DNA of 64,000 nucleotides from Natronorubrum texcoconense. GTDB lineage: Archaea; Halobacteriota; Halobacteria; Halobacteriales; Natrialbaceae. The position numbers and the translations under genes are program-made. Where the stretch lies: positions 248,001-312,000 of the forward strand of contig NZ_FNFE01000002.1 of NCBI RefSeq assembly GCF_900100335.1. Direction: 5' to 3'. Position 1 is the first letter of the stretch, and each line of letters starts with the position of its first letter. Below the pieces are notes generated by a model, which saw nothing but the letters and a program-made list of their open reading frames with translations, was not told the DNA's origin and did not search any database. Of this stretch, positions 41,992 through 50,278 are shown one piece after another.

Positions 41992-43362
41992 TTAGGCCGA
42001 TTCGTACGGATTCTCGACGATGACGGTCTCCTCGCGGCCGGGACCGACGCCGATCGCGTAGATCGGCGTGTCGAGTTCGTCGCTGACGTACTCGAGGTAG
42101 GTTCGAGCGTTCTCGGGGACGGCGTCGTACCCCTCCGCGGCGACTTCGGCCCAGTCGACCTCCGGCCAGCCGTCGAACGTTCGGAACGTCGCCTCACAGC
42201 GGCCCCACTGCTCGGTTGTCGGGGGCATCGTGAAGATCTCCTCTCCGTCGAACTCGTAGGAGTGGCCGACTTTCACCTCGTCCAGTCCGGCCAGCACGTC
42301 GATGTGATTGATTGCGAGCCCCGTAAAGCCGTTCGCGCGGGCCGCGTGACGGAGCATCGGCATGTCGAGCCACCCGACGCGGCGCGGTCGGCCGGTGACG
42401 GTGCCGTACTCGCCGCCCTCGTCGCGAATGTACGTCGCGAGTTCCTCTTCTGCGTCGTCCGCTCCCTCCGCACCGTCGTAGTTCGGCGTCTGATCCTCGA
42501 CGCCGCCGAGTTCGGTCGGGAGCGGGCCGGTGCCCACCCGCGAGAGGTAGGCCTTGACGATGCCGACGACTTCTCCCTTTCCGACGACGGTCGGTCCGAG
42601 GCCGGTGCCGACGGTCGCACCGCCCGACGTCGGGTTCGAGGAGGTGACGTAGGGGTAGACCCCGTGGTCGATGTCGAGCGACGTTCCCTGCGCACCCTCG
42701 AGCATGACGTTGTCGCCGTCGTCGATGTGCTCCTGGAGGAAGGTCCCGCAGTCCACGGTCATGTTCTCCTCGGCGAGTCGTTCGCCGTACTCGCGGTAGG
42801 TCTCGTAGAGGTGGTCGATGTCGAACTCCTCGCCGGTCTCCTTGCCGAAGACGTCCTCGGCGAGGGCCTTCTTCTGGGGCACGACGTACTCGAGGCGCTC
42901 GCGCAGGACCTCGGGGTCGAGCAGGTCGCCGATCCGGACGCCGCGGCGGCCGGCCTTGTCCTCGTAGGTCGGACCGATACCGCGTTTGGTCGTTCCGGCC
43001 GCGAGATCTTCCTTCTTTTCTTCCTCGATGCCGTCGAGGGCCCGGTGGTAGGGGAGGATGACGTGTGCGCGTTCGGCCACGCGCACATCGGGTTCGAGTC
43101 CCCGGTCGCGGAGCGTGTCGATCTCGTCGAACAGCGTCTCGGGGTTGACGACGCAGCCGTTCCCGAGGACGCCGACCTTCCCCCGGACGGCGCCCGACGG
43201 CACGAGCGATAGTTTGTACTTCTCACCGTCGTCCACGACGGTATGTCCAGCGTTGTCGCCGCCCTGATAGCGGGCGACGACGTCGGCGGCGTCGCCGTAG
43301 AGGTCGACGACTCCACCCTTGCCTTCGTCGCCGAGTTGCGACCCGACGATTGTGACGGTCAT
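41992..43362 (-). CDS. purA: Adenylosuccinate synthetase
   Basis: 456 residues from the ATG at 43362; an upstream extension is Arg-rich and rejected. It joins IMP and aspartate using GTP on the way to AMP. The signatures are VGSQLGDEGKGGVVD (GTP-binding P-loop and catalytic aspartate), YQGGDNAGHTVV, GTTKRGIGPTYEDK, and EGAQGTSLDIDHGVYPYVTSSNPTSGG. A lineage-specific acidic insert (GAEGADDAEEE) lies in the last third. Single gene with its own promoter. Confidence 0.96.
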   Translation of the reverse strand: MTVTIVGSQLGDEGKGGVVDLYGDAADVVARYQGGDNAGHTVVDDGEKYKLSLVPSGAVRGKVGVLGNGCVVNPETLFDEIDTLRDRGLEPDVRVAERAHVILPYHRALDGIEEEKKEDLAAGTTKRGIGPTYEDKAGRRGVRIGDLLDPEVLRERLEYVVPQKKALAEDVFGKETGEEFDIDHLYETYREYGERLAEENMTVDCGTFLQEHIDDGDNVMLEGAQGTSLDIDHGVYPYVTSSNPTSGGATVGTGLGPTVVGKGEVVGIVKAYLSRVGTGPLPTELGGVEDQTPNYDGAEGADDAEEELATYIRDEGGEYGTVTGRPRRVGWLDMPMLRHAARANGFTGLAINHIDVLAGLDEVKVGHSYEFDGEEIFTMPPTTEQWGRCEATFRTFDGWPEVDWAEVAAEGYDAVPENARTYLEYVSDELDTPIYAIGVGPGREETVIVENPYESA

Positions 43363-43385
43363 AACAGCGACGGGTTCTTGCCCGG

Positions 43386-43396
43386 CCGATAAACAG
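43386..43396 (-). promoter_or_regulatory. TATA box of purA
   Basis: On the minus strand CTGTTTATCGG is centred about 29 nt before the purA ATG, fitting a leaderless transcript. Inferred. Confidence 0.5.
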
Positions 43397-43728
43397 ATTA
43401 CGGTATGGCCGGGTCTAACGCGTCGAGATATACACGGTCGTGGATACGTTCGCCCCTCGAGACCGACGATACCCTCGTCTCGATGTCGACCGATTCGGTG
43501 ACCACTTTCCCCGAACGACCCGAAACGATCGGCGGAAATGCGGCCGCGCTCGAGCGAACTCCGAGCCTCCCCATCCCTCAAGCAATTCGTCGCCGAACAT
43601 CATCGGTCCCGACGACGGGTGGCGATTCGACCGCGAATCGTGCGGCCAGTCTCTCCGTGAACGGAAGCGTTAACTACTGACAGGAACGAACATCGAGTTG
43701 ACAGTGGGCCGCCGAATCGGCAGGAGTA
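43397..43728. other. Intergenic, no gene seen
   Basis: About 330 bases between the divergent purA and HTH genes. Frames open here are short and of non-haloarchaeal composition (S/R/P-rich). No repeat or RNA gene is recognised. Confidence 0.4.
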
Positions 43729-43740
43729 ACTTTTAAAAGG
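43729..43740 (+). promoter_or_regulatory. TATA box of the HTH regulator gene
   Basis: ACTTTTAAAAGG contains the near-palindromic CTTTTAAAAG, centred about 30 nt before the ATG at 43765. A strong A/T box in otherwise GC-rich DNA. Confidence 0.55.
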
Positions 43741-43764
43741 CCCAACGACAAGTTAACAAATGCC

Positions 43765-44070
43765 ATGATAGACCGACTTGAGAAAGAAGTCGATATGTTG
43801 GAACGACATCTGCAGGTCCTGAAGATGGTTATCGAAAACGAACCGATCGGGATCGTCAAGATGTCGAACGAGACTGGCTACCCCCACCACAAGGTCCGCT
43901 ACTCGCTGCGCGTCCTCGAGGAGGAGAACCTCATCGAGCCCTCCAGCCAGGGTGCGATCAAGACCGAGCGAACGGCGGAGTTCGTCGACGAGCTCGACGG
44001 CAAGCTCGACGACATTATGGACAAACTCGACGGCATGAAGATCGAAGACGTCGCCGAGATCGAAGGCTAA
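43765..44070 (+). CDS. Winged-helix/HTH DNA-binding protein of haloarchaea
   Basis: 101 residues. An N-terminal amphipathic helix (DRLEKEVDMLERHLQVLKMVIE) can form a coiled coil and dimerise. Then a helix-turn-helix appears as GIVKMSNETGYPHHKVRYSLRVLEEENLIEPSSQGAIKTE, where KVRYSLRVLEE is the recognition helix and NLIEPSSQGAIKTE the wing. A second helical region (FVDELDGKLDDIMDKLDGMK) closes it. It is conserved in architecture with small haloarchaeal regulators. No ligand domain is seen; targets are unknown. Confidence 0.82.
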   Translation: MIDRLEKEVDMLERHLQVLKMVIENEPIGIVKMSNETGYPHHKVRYSLRVLEEENLIEPSSQGAIKTERTAEFVDELDGKLDDIMDKLDGMKIEDVAEIEG

Positions 44071-44359
44071 CCTCCCCCACTCGTCTGACTCGAGACCGAC
44101 AGCGGCTCTCGAGCCGTCCTGGGGTACGGGGGACCAGTCCCCGCCGAATCGAATCGCAGACTATCGCCGCTGCCGCCCGTCCTCGTTCGACCGACGTCGG
44201 TCGACAGCCGGCGGATAACTGCTGTTCTGGCGCTTTTGTATCGTCCTCGAGACGCATCTCGGACCGACCGGCTTCACAGACGAGGTCCCCCTAGACACGC
44301 CTGAGACGACGAACGACGGGGACGCGCACGGCGTACCGAACAAAAGCGAGGCGCCGAAC

Positions 44360-47128
44360 TTAGAGTTCGGGAACGTTCATGTGGAACCCTTCGGAGCGCG
44401 ACTCGACCAGACAGAGGTGATACCCCTCCTTTCGCGAGAGGTTGACGTAACTCAGCTTCGAGCCGCGACTGAGGAATCCGCCGCTCGTCGCCTGGTCCGC
44501 CACTTCGAGCGCGCCGGGTTCGAAGTAACTCGAGGTGACGACGACCGACGCCGCGAGGTCCGGGTAGTTGGCCTTGACCGCCGAGGCGGCTTCCTCCATC
44601 TCCTCGAGCATCCCCTGCGTCGCGGGATCGCGCGAGTCGTTCAGATTCGCGACGACGAGCGGGTTCCCCATCTTGTCGAACGCGACGACGTCGAACGTTA
44701 CCTCGTCGGGGACGTCTTCGGTCTCGTCGTCCGCGAGCGAGATCGACGCGCCCAGTTCCGCGCGGTCGATACGCGGAATCGCGTCGTAGAGGTCGCCCAG
44801 CGCGTCGCCGTTGCCCGTATCCCGGATCTCGTAGAGGACCGTCTCGGTCAGCCAGTCGACGAACCGGTACTCCATGGTGGCCGACAGGAACTCCTCGTAG
44901 GGATCGCCGTCGACGGCCACGTCGGCCGCGTCGAAGCTGGTGTGGTGCTCGAGTTGCAGGTTCGAGGCCACCTCTGCTTTGTCGGCATCGCCGTCGTGAG
45001 CCGTCTCCAGGGTCGGCTGGCTCTTCGAGCCGTACCTGACGAAGAGGTTCGTCTCGGCTAACGCCCGTTGGGGTGGGAGCTGCGTGCTCGCTGCCGGCGT
45101 GTCCGATCCCGTGCCGGTGGTAGCCGCCGACTCGCGAGCGCGTTGCAGTTCGGCTTCGAGCTCCTTGATCCGGCTCTGGAGTCGGTCGACCGTCGAGGTC
45201 AGCTCCTGGTTCTCCGACCGGAGTTGATCGCGTTCGGTCTCGAGCTCCTCGGCTTTCGTCACGAGCGCGTCGCGTTGCTCCTGCAGCGTCTCGAGTTGTT
45301 GGGTGAGCGTGGCGATTCGCTGTTGCTGTTCGGTGCCGGTAGCGCTCGTGATTCCGCGGTTCGAGCCGGACTCGGTACTCGTTTCCCCTGACTGTCGCTG
45401 CTGAGCGCCGTGCTGTTGGCTCGATCCGTTCGACGTCGAGCGCGAGGATGAGCTCGCACTCGAGTCGTCGGTCGACGCGGACGTCTCGCGAGCACTGCTC
45501 TCCGATTCGCCGGTCGACGAGTCGGACCGGCCGCGACCGCTTGCACTCGTTCGCGCGCTCGCTCCACGGCCCGCGGTCGACTCCCGTTTCGCGTCGGTCG
45601 ACTGGCTGTTGTCGGGGTCGATCGACGGAATGCTGCGCGTTTCGCGCCACTGCGCTTCCTCCTCGAAGCGTTCGTCCTCCGGATCCGCCTGCTGTTTCGA
45701 TTCAGCATTCGGTCCGTCCGCCGACTCGGTCGGCTCAGCCGGTTCCGATTCCTCGGACGCGTCGTCGGCCGAGTCGACGTCGTCCTCGGTCCAGGAGATA
45801 TCGTTCTGATCCAGCTGTTCCGCGGCCGCCTCCACCTCCGCGAGGTCGGGGCTGGTGCGTTCGCTAGTGTCCGACTCGGCCGACGACGGCTGTTCGTCGG
45901 CGTCCGTCCCTTCGTCGATCGACTCCGACGCTGCATCCGGTACGACGGTCCGGTCCGCCGCCGCCTCTCCCGCCCGCGCTGACGATACCGACTCCGTCGG
46001 CGAGTCGACGGGTTCCGAGTCGGTCTCCGGCGACTCCGTCGCGGCTTCGTCGAACGAGGTCGACACCGACTCGTCGGGTGCGGTTCCGCTCGAGTCGAAC
46101 CCGGTGCTCGGTTCGGTCTCCACACTCGAGTCGGTTCCCGCGTCGAGGGAGTCTTCGCTCGACGCGTCGGGTTCGGACTCCGGCGCGGTGATGCCGCTCG
46201 AGGATGCGTCCAGCGCCGACTCATCGGCCGTGGTGATCCCCGACGGCTCGCCGGTCTCCTCGGGAGCCGACGACTCGCCAGTCACGTCGTCGAACGCGAC
46301 GTCGTCGATCAGCGAGTTGGTGGTCGTCTCGTCGGCCGTCGTGGTCGGCTCCGACCCCGAGATGTCGATCGATTCGATAGCGGACTCCGTCGGGTCCGCC
46401 GACGGTTCGGCGTGGGTGTCGGGGCCCGTACCGGGTTCGGTACCCGTTAGCGCCTCCGAAGCGGAGTCGGCATCCGATGCTGTTTCCGGTGCGGGATCGG
46501 CGCCCGAGACGTCCGTCGATGCGGAGTCGGCGTCGGTGGGAGACGCGGTAGTAGTCGTCCCGGCACTCTCGTCGGCGTCGGCACCAGCCGTCCCCGGCAC
46601 GTCCGTCACGTCGATATCGACGTCGCGGACCTCGTAGATTCCGACCTCGTCGTCGGCTCGGTCGAACGCCTCGTCGCCGGTGAGCAGCCGTTCGGCGTTG
46701 CCGATGTAGGCAGCTGCCATTCGACGGCCGCCGTAGTAGACCGCGTAGTAGTCGCCGCTGAGCACGTTCTCGCTCAGTTCGACGTAGCCGGTGAACGAAC
46801 CCTCCTGGAGCGTCCCGTCGACCTCCCGGAGCGGCGTCTCGTTGGTGTAGTACTTCGCTCTCGTCTCGCCGCCCTGTGTTTCCATCGCACAGAGCAGGGG
46901 GAGAGAGGGGTGTGGGGCCTCGTAGACGGTCCCGGAGGCGGTCTCGAAGTCCTCGATCGTGCCGTCGACGACGCCGACGATGCGGCCGTTGAGCATGAAC
47001 AGCCACGTTCCGGCGGCAGCGACGGCTCCCGAGAACTCAGAAGCAGCGAGATCAGTAAGACCGTCGTAACCGCCACTGAACGGGCGAGAGTCCCATTGTT
47101 CGGCGCGCTCTTGCGTGCGCGAGTCCAT
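44360..47128 (-). CDS. Large haloarchaeal protein: N-terminal domain, acidic S/T-rich linker, coiled coil, C-terminal domain
   Basis: 922 residues, no signal peptide. Residues 1-170 form a conserved-looking domain (GTWLFMLNGRIVGVVDGTI, then YYTNETPLREVDG, then GDYYAVYYGGRRMAAAYIGN). About 400 residues of S/T/D/E low-complexity linker follow. A coiled coil of roughly 75 residues comes next (QQQRIATLTQQLETLQEQRD and on). The last 230 residues form a folded domain (NLFVRYGSKSQPTLE, YEEFLSATMEYRFVDWLTETVLYEIRDTGN, VVAFDKMGNPLVVANLNDSR). It resembles a family I recall as DUF7527. Role unknown; the layout suggests an oligomeric scaffold. Leaderless promoter. Confidence 0.72.
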   Translation of the reverse strand: MDSRTQERAEQWDSRPFSGGYDGLTDLAASEFSGAVAAAGTWLFMLNGRIVGVVDGTIEDFETASGTVYEAPHPSLPLLCAMETQGGETRAKYYTNETPLREVDGTLQEGSFTGYVELSENVLSGDYYAVYYGGRRMAAAYIGNAERLLTGDEAFDRADDEVGIYEVRDVDIDVTDVPGTAGADADESAGTTTTASPTDADSASTDVSGADPAPETASDADSASEALTGTEPGTGPDTHAEPSADPTESAIESIDISGSEPTTTADETTTNSLIDDVAFDDVTGESSAPEETGEPSGITTADESALDASSSGITAPESEPDASSEDSLDAGTDSSVETEPSTGFDSSGTAPDESVSTSFDEAATESPETDSEPVDSPTESVSSARAGEAAADRTVVPDAASESIDEGTDADEQPSSAESDTSERTSPDLAEVEAAAEQLDQNDISWTEDDVDSADDASEESEPAEPTESADGPNAESKQQADPEDERFEEEAQWRETRSIPSIDPDNSQSTDAKRESTAGRGASARTSASGRGRSDSSTGESESSARETSASTDDSSASSSSRSTSNGSSQQHGAQQRQSGETSTESGSNRGITSATGTEQQQRIATLTQQLETLQEQRDALVTKAEELETERDQLRSENQELTSTVDRLQSRIKELEAELQRARESAATTGTGSDTPAASTQLPPQRALAETNLFVRYGSKSQPTLETAHDGDADKAEVASNLQLEHHTSFDAADVAVDGDPYEEFLSATMEYRFVDWLTETVLYEIRDTGNGDALGDLYDAIPRIDRAELGASISLADDETEDVPDEVTFDVVAFDKMGNPLVVANLNDSRDPATQGMLEEMEEAASAVKANYPDLAASVVVTSSYFEPGALEVADQATSGGFLSRGSKLSYVNLSRKEGYHLCLVESRSEGFHMNVPEL

Positions 47129-47150
47129 ACGTCAACAAGCGAGAACCGCA

Positions 47151-47159
47151 CTAAATACG
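47151..47159 (-). promoter_or_regulatory. TATA box of the 922-aa protein gene
   Basis: On the minus strand CGTATTTAG is centred about 27 nt before the ATG at 47128. It lies in the 48-base gap after the UPF0058 gene, so this gene has its own promoter. Confidence 0.5.
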
Positions 47160-47176
47160 TTTCGCCTAGATACTGT

Positions 47177-47455
47177 CTATATTTTTGACTCGGCGTCCTC
47201 GGCGAGCTCCTTCATCCGCTTACCGATCCGGCCCGCGCTCGAGAACTCGTCCTCGCTCATCCCCTTCGCGAGGGCGTTGCCGAGCACGAAGACCGCGTGT
47301 TTGTGTTCGCTCTTCGATTTGTGGACGTGCGAGGGGTCGACGTCGAGCTGGTGGTACGGCTCGAAGAGCGCCTCGTCGACGTCCTCCCGCTGGGAGAAGT
47401 ACTCCATAATGACGACGAGTTCTTCGTGGAGCTCGAGGAGTTCGTCTTTATGCAT
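47177..47455 (-). CDS. UPF0058 family protein
   Basis: 92 residues from the ATG at 47455 (MHKDELLELHEELVVIMEYF). The start is chosen because a TATA-like GTTTATGCC lies about 28 nt upstream. The sequence (HQLDVDPSHVHKSKSEHKHAVFVLGNALAKGMSEDEFSSAGRIGKRMKELAED) is the compact helical UPF0058 family of archaea. The histidine-rich centre (HVHKSKSEHKHAV) might bind metal. Function unknown. It precedes the 922-aa protein on the same strand. Confidence 0.85.
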   Translation of the reverse strand: MHKDELLELHEELVVIMEYFSQREDVDEALFEPYHQLDVDPSHVHKSKSEHKHAVFVLGNALAKGMSEDEFSSAGRIGKRMKELAEDAESKI

Positions 47456-47524
47456 GGACGCCCGTACGAACGGTTTCGGCATAAACGTTGTGTGCAACCC
47501 GGAAACAAGACCGTTCGAGCGAAC

Positions 47525-48172
47525 TCAGGTTGCCGGTTCCGTGCGGGACCGAGCGTCTTGCCGGTACTGACCGAACGCGAGAACGAGAATCCAGCAGCCG
47601 AAGGCGAGGGCGGCGACCATCTCGGGGACGGCGAACCACGCCATCGGGTCGCTCGCGCCGTTCCGGGAGAGTAGCCACCCGAGCCACGCGAGTGGGTGGA
47701 CGATTCCGAGCCAGATCGAAACGAGCCCCAGCCGTCGCTCGTCGGCGAGGATCTGCCCCGTACCGTAGACCCACTGGGCGAACGGCGCGAGCCCGAAGTA
47801 CACCAGCGCGGCCGGCGCGTGCAGATCGGTGCCGAGGTAGAACTCGGTGTGGCCGATGAAGAAGACGCCAACGCCGACCAGCCCGACGGTCGCGATCCAG
47901 AGGACGACGCCGAGGCGCTCGAGTCCGCTTCGACTCGCGACCCAAAGCCGCCAGGCGAAGGGGATCCCGAGCAGCCCGCCGAGGATCAGTCCGCCGTTGA
48001 ACAGACGGAACGTCCGGGCCTCGTAGCGACCCATATCCGAGAGCGCTCGGCCGCGCCAGGTGAACGTCTCCGGCGCGGCGAGCAGCGTCGCGAGGAGGAT
48101 TGCACCGAGCGCGACGACCGGAGCAGCGAGCCCACACGCCGTCGCGACCTGTCGCCAGTTCCTGCCGGTCAT
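47525..48172 (-). CDS. DUF998-like membrane protein
   Basis: 215 residues from the ATG at 48172; starts at 48199 and 48211 are also possible. Six or seven helices are seen, for example LAAPVVALGAILLATLLAAP, GLILGGLLGIPFAWRLWV, VVLWIATVGLVGVGVFFIGH and FAVPEMVAALAFGCWILVLAFG. Loops contain ALSDMGRYEARTFRLFNGGL and GHTEFYLGTDLHAPAALVYFG, the pattern of the DUF998 family. Transport or enzymatic function is not known. Confidence 0.68.
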   Translation of the reverse strand: MTGRNWRQVATACGLAAPVVALGAILLATLLAAPETFTWRGRALSDMGRYEARTFRLFNGGLILGGLLGIPFAWRLWVASRSGLERLGVVLWIATVGLVGVGVFFIGHTEFYLGTDLHAPAALVYFGLAPFAQWVYGTGQILADERRLGLVSIWLGIVHPLAWLGWLLSRNGASDPMAWFAVPEMVAALAFGCWILVLAFGQYRQDARSRTEPAT

Positions 48173-48305
48173 TATCTGAAAGTGGATACTCTCGGTCATC
48201 AACCCGTTCATCGAGCGCTATCGCTCGCACGTCGCCCTCGAGGCGCTGGCTCGAGGAGACTGGGGCAGAACACGGACGTAGGGGGAGCGACTTGCCCGAC
48301 GGCAA

Positions 48306-49460
48306 TCAGTCGGCGGCGACCTGCGTGGTCCCGTCGCGCTGGCCGGCCGGGAACCACGCGAGTTCGTGGTCGGCGGTGACGCGGACGGCGACGCGCTCGT
48401 CGAGGTCGATCCGGTCGGAGTGGTTGTGCATGCACTCGATGGTCTCGCCGGAATCGAGTTCGACGCGGTAGAGAACGGTGGGACCGAGATAGCGGCGATA
48501 GACCACGGAGCCGTTGGCCTCCTTGCCGTTCGCCGGGAAGGCCGTTACGTCGTCGGGGCGGACGAGCAGGTCGATGTTGGTCCCGTCGTACTGGTGGGCG
48601 AGGCCGTTGACGTCGTCGCGGAGGACGCGGCCGAGCGCGGTGTCGACGCTATCGCCGTGAACCTCCGCCGAGAGGAAGCTGGCGTGACCGAGAAAGCCCG
48701 CGACGAAGCGAGATTCGGGCTGCTGAAAGACCTGCTGGGGCGTGTCGATCTGCTCGATGTCGCCTTCGTTCATCACGGCGACGCGATCGGAGATCGACAG
48801 CGCCTCCTCCTGATCGTGGGTGACGGAGACCGCGGTGACGCCCGCTTCCTTGATGATTCGGCGGACTTCCTCGCGCATCTCGACGCGCAGATCGACGTCT
48901 AAGTTCGAGAAGGGTTCGTCGAGCAACAGCATCTCCGGCTCGGGGGCGAGCGAACGGGCGAGCGCGATCCGCTGTTGTTGCCCGCCGGAGAGCTCTTCTG
49001 GATAGCTATCGCCCTGATCCTCGAGCCCGACGAGTTCGAGCAGTTCGTCGACCCGATGGTCGCGTTCCTCGTCGGCCCACTCCTGTAAGCCGAAGGCGAC
49101 GTTCTCGCGGGCGGTCAGGTGTGGAAAGAGGGCGAACTCTTGAAAGACGACGCCGACGCCCCGTTCCTCCGGCGGAACGAATCGGCCGTCGCCCGCGACG
49201 GCGTCGTCTCGGAGTCTGATCTGGCCGCCGTTCGGTTTCTCGAGTCCGGCGATCAGGCGCAGCGTCGTCGTCTTGCCACAGCCAGAGGGGCCGAGTAACG
49301 TGAGAATCTCGCCGTCACAGACCGACAGCGAGAGGTCTGGGATGACCTCTTCGGTGCCGTACCGTTTGGCGACGCTCTCGAGTTCGAGTACCACGTTCTC
49401 CGCGTTTGGCTCCGATGGTTGTTCCTCGGCCGCCGTCGTGAGTAGTTGTCCGTTCCCCAT
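48306..49460 (-). CDS. FbpC-type ABC transporter ATP-binding protein
   Basis: 384 residues. Walker A is GPSGCGKTTT (57-66), followed by the Q-loop GVVFQEFALFPH, signature ELSGGQQQRIALARSLA, Walker B MLLLDEPFSNLD, and H-loop SVTHDQEEAL. The last 130 residues are a TOBE-type regulatory domain (VRPDDVTAFPANG, then YLGPTVLYRVELDSGETIECM). This is the layout of iron, spermidine or sulfate importer ATPases (FbpC/PotA-like). No permease or binding protein gene adjoins it, so it works with components encoded elsewhere. An iron-repressor-like operator in its promoter supports an iron role. Confidence 0.9.
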   Translation of the reverse strand: MGNGQLLTTAAEEQPSEPNAENVVLELESVAKRYGTEEVIPDLSLSVCDGEILTLLGPSGCGKTTTLRLIAGLEKPNGGQIRLRDDAVAGDGRFVPPEERGVGVVFQEFALFPHLTARENVAFGLQEWADEERDHRVDELLELVGLEDQGDSYPEELSGGQQQRIALARSLAPEPEMLLLDEPFSNLDVDLRVEMREEVRRIIKEAGVTAVSVTHDQEEALSISDRVAVMNEGDIEQIDTPQQVFQQPESRFVAGFLGHASFLSAEVHGDSVDTALGRVLRDDVNGLAHQYDGTNIDLLVRPDDVTAFPANGKEANGSVVYRRYLGPTVLYRVELDSGETIECMHNHSDRIDLDERVAVRVTADHELAWFPAGQRDGTTQVAAD

Positions 49461-49496
49461 CGATCGACCCTCCGGCGTCTGCCGGCGTTCGTTTGG

Positions 49497-49522
49497 TTTA
49501 GGCGTCCCTAAAACACTTATAG
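49497..49522 (-). promoter_or_regulatory. Promoter with DtxR/Idr-like palindrome
   Basis: On the minus strand a TATA box CTATAAGTG lies at 49522-49514. Immediately downstream is the perfect palindrome TTTAGG-N4-CCTAAA (49497-49512), placed between the TATA box and the predicted start near 49493. TTAGG/CCTAA half-sites are the core of DtxR-family and haloarchaeal iron-dependent repressor operators. Binding is inferred from sequence only. Confidence 0.6.
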
Positions 49523-49600
49523 CTACCGGTCGGTTCCAGCGGAGTGGGAAGACCGATCGCCGGGTGGACGGTCGATGCCCAAGCGGTGGTCGAACGCGGC

Positions 49601-50071
49601 CTACAGTTCGACGCCGCTGGGGATCAGACTGTGCTGGCGAAGCAGGTTCCCCTCGTCGTCGTAGACCAGAAACGTCCGTTTGTCGTAGGTAACGTGGTGC
49701 TCGCCGTCGAGGGTGATTTCGACTTCATAGCGGCCCTCGTCCTCGGTGGCGTCCTCGCCGTAGCCACGGGCGGCCCGAATAAAGGTGAGGACGTCGTCGG
49801 CCGCCTCGTTGAGTTCGAGAATGAACTCGCCGGTGACCCGGTTCGTGACGCTAACGACACCCGCGGCGTCGCTGCCTAGCGGTTCCTGGAGTCGAAGCGC
49901 AACGTCCGTTTCGCTCGCTTCGAGAACGTCTCCGTCGGAGCCGGTAAGGCGCTCGCGGAGCATCGTCGCCGGGCCGGTAAAGTTAATCGATACCGAGGGT
50001 TTGCTCGGTTCGCCGTCGGTCTCGACCCAGTCGACATTGCAGACATCTAGTGTGAAATGCTCGCGCCTCAT
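49601..50071 (-). CDS. DUF5793-like haloarchaeal protein
   Basis: 156 residues from the ATG at 50071 (MRREHFTLDVCNVDWV). The start is opposed to the pilB gene. The protein is soluble and beta-rich: KPSVSINFTGPATMLRERL, TDVALRLQEPL, GVVSVTNRVTGEFILELNEAADDVLTFIRAARGYGE, RYEVEITLDGEHHVTYDKRTFLVYDDEGNLLRQHSLIPSGVEL. It matches the haloarchaeal family I know as DUF5793. Function unknown. Its divergent neighbour encodes a pilus ATPase, but a shared role is only suggested by position. Confidence 0.75.
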   Translation of the reverse strand: MRREHFTLDVCNVDWVETDGEPSKPSVSINFTGPATMLRERLTGSDGDVLEASETDVALRLQEPLGSDAAGVVSVTNRVTGEFILELNEAADDVLTFIRAARGYGEDATEDEGRYEVEITLDGEHHVTYDKRTFLVYDDEGNLLRQHSLIPSGVEL

Positions 50072-50278
50072 TCCGTACTCGAGGGTTCGCACTCATACCG
50101 TATCAACGTGACGCACCCCGCGGCGGTATTCGTCCAGTTTGCATACCAGTTCGTGACTGATCGTTCGGCCATCTCACTTATCAGGGTTCGCGCCCGACTT
50201 GCCAGCGACCCGCCACTCTGCGAGTCGACCGTTCACGTAACCGCCGAACGCTGCATCGCTCGCGGGGCAACACCACAG

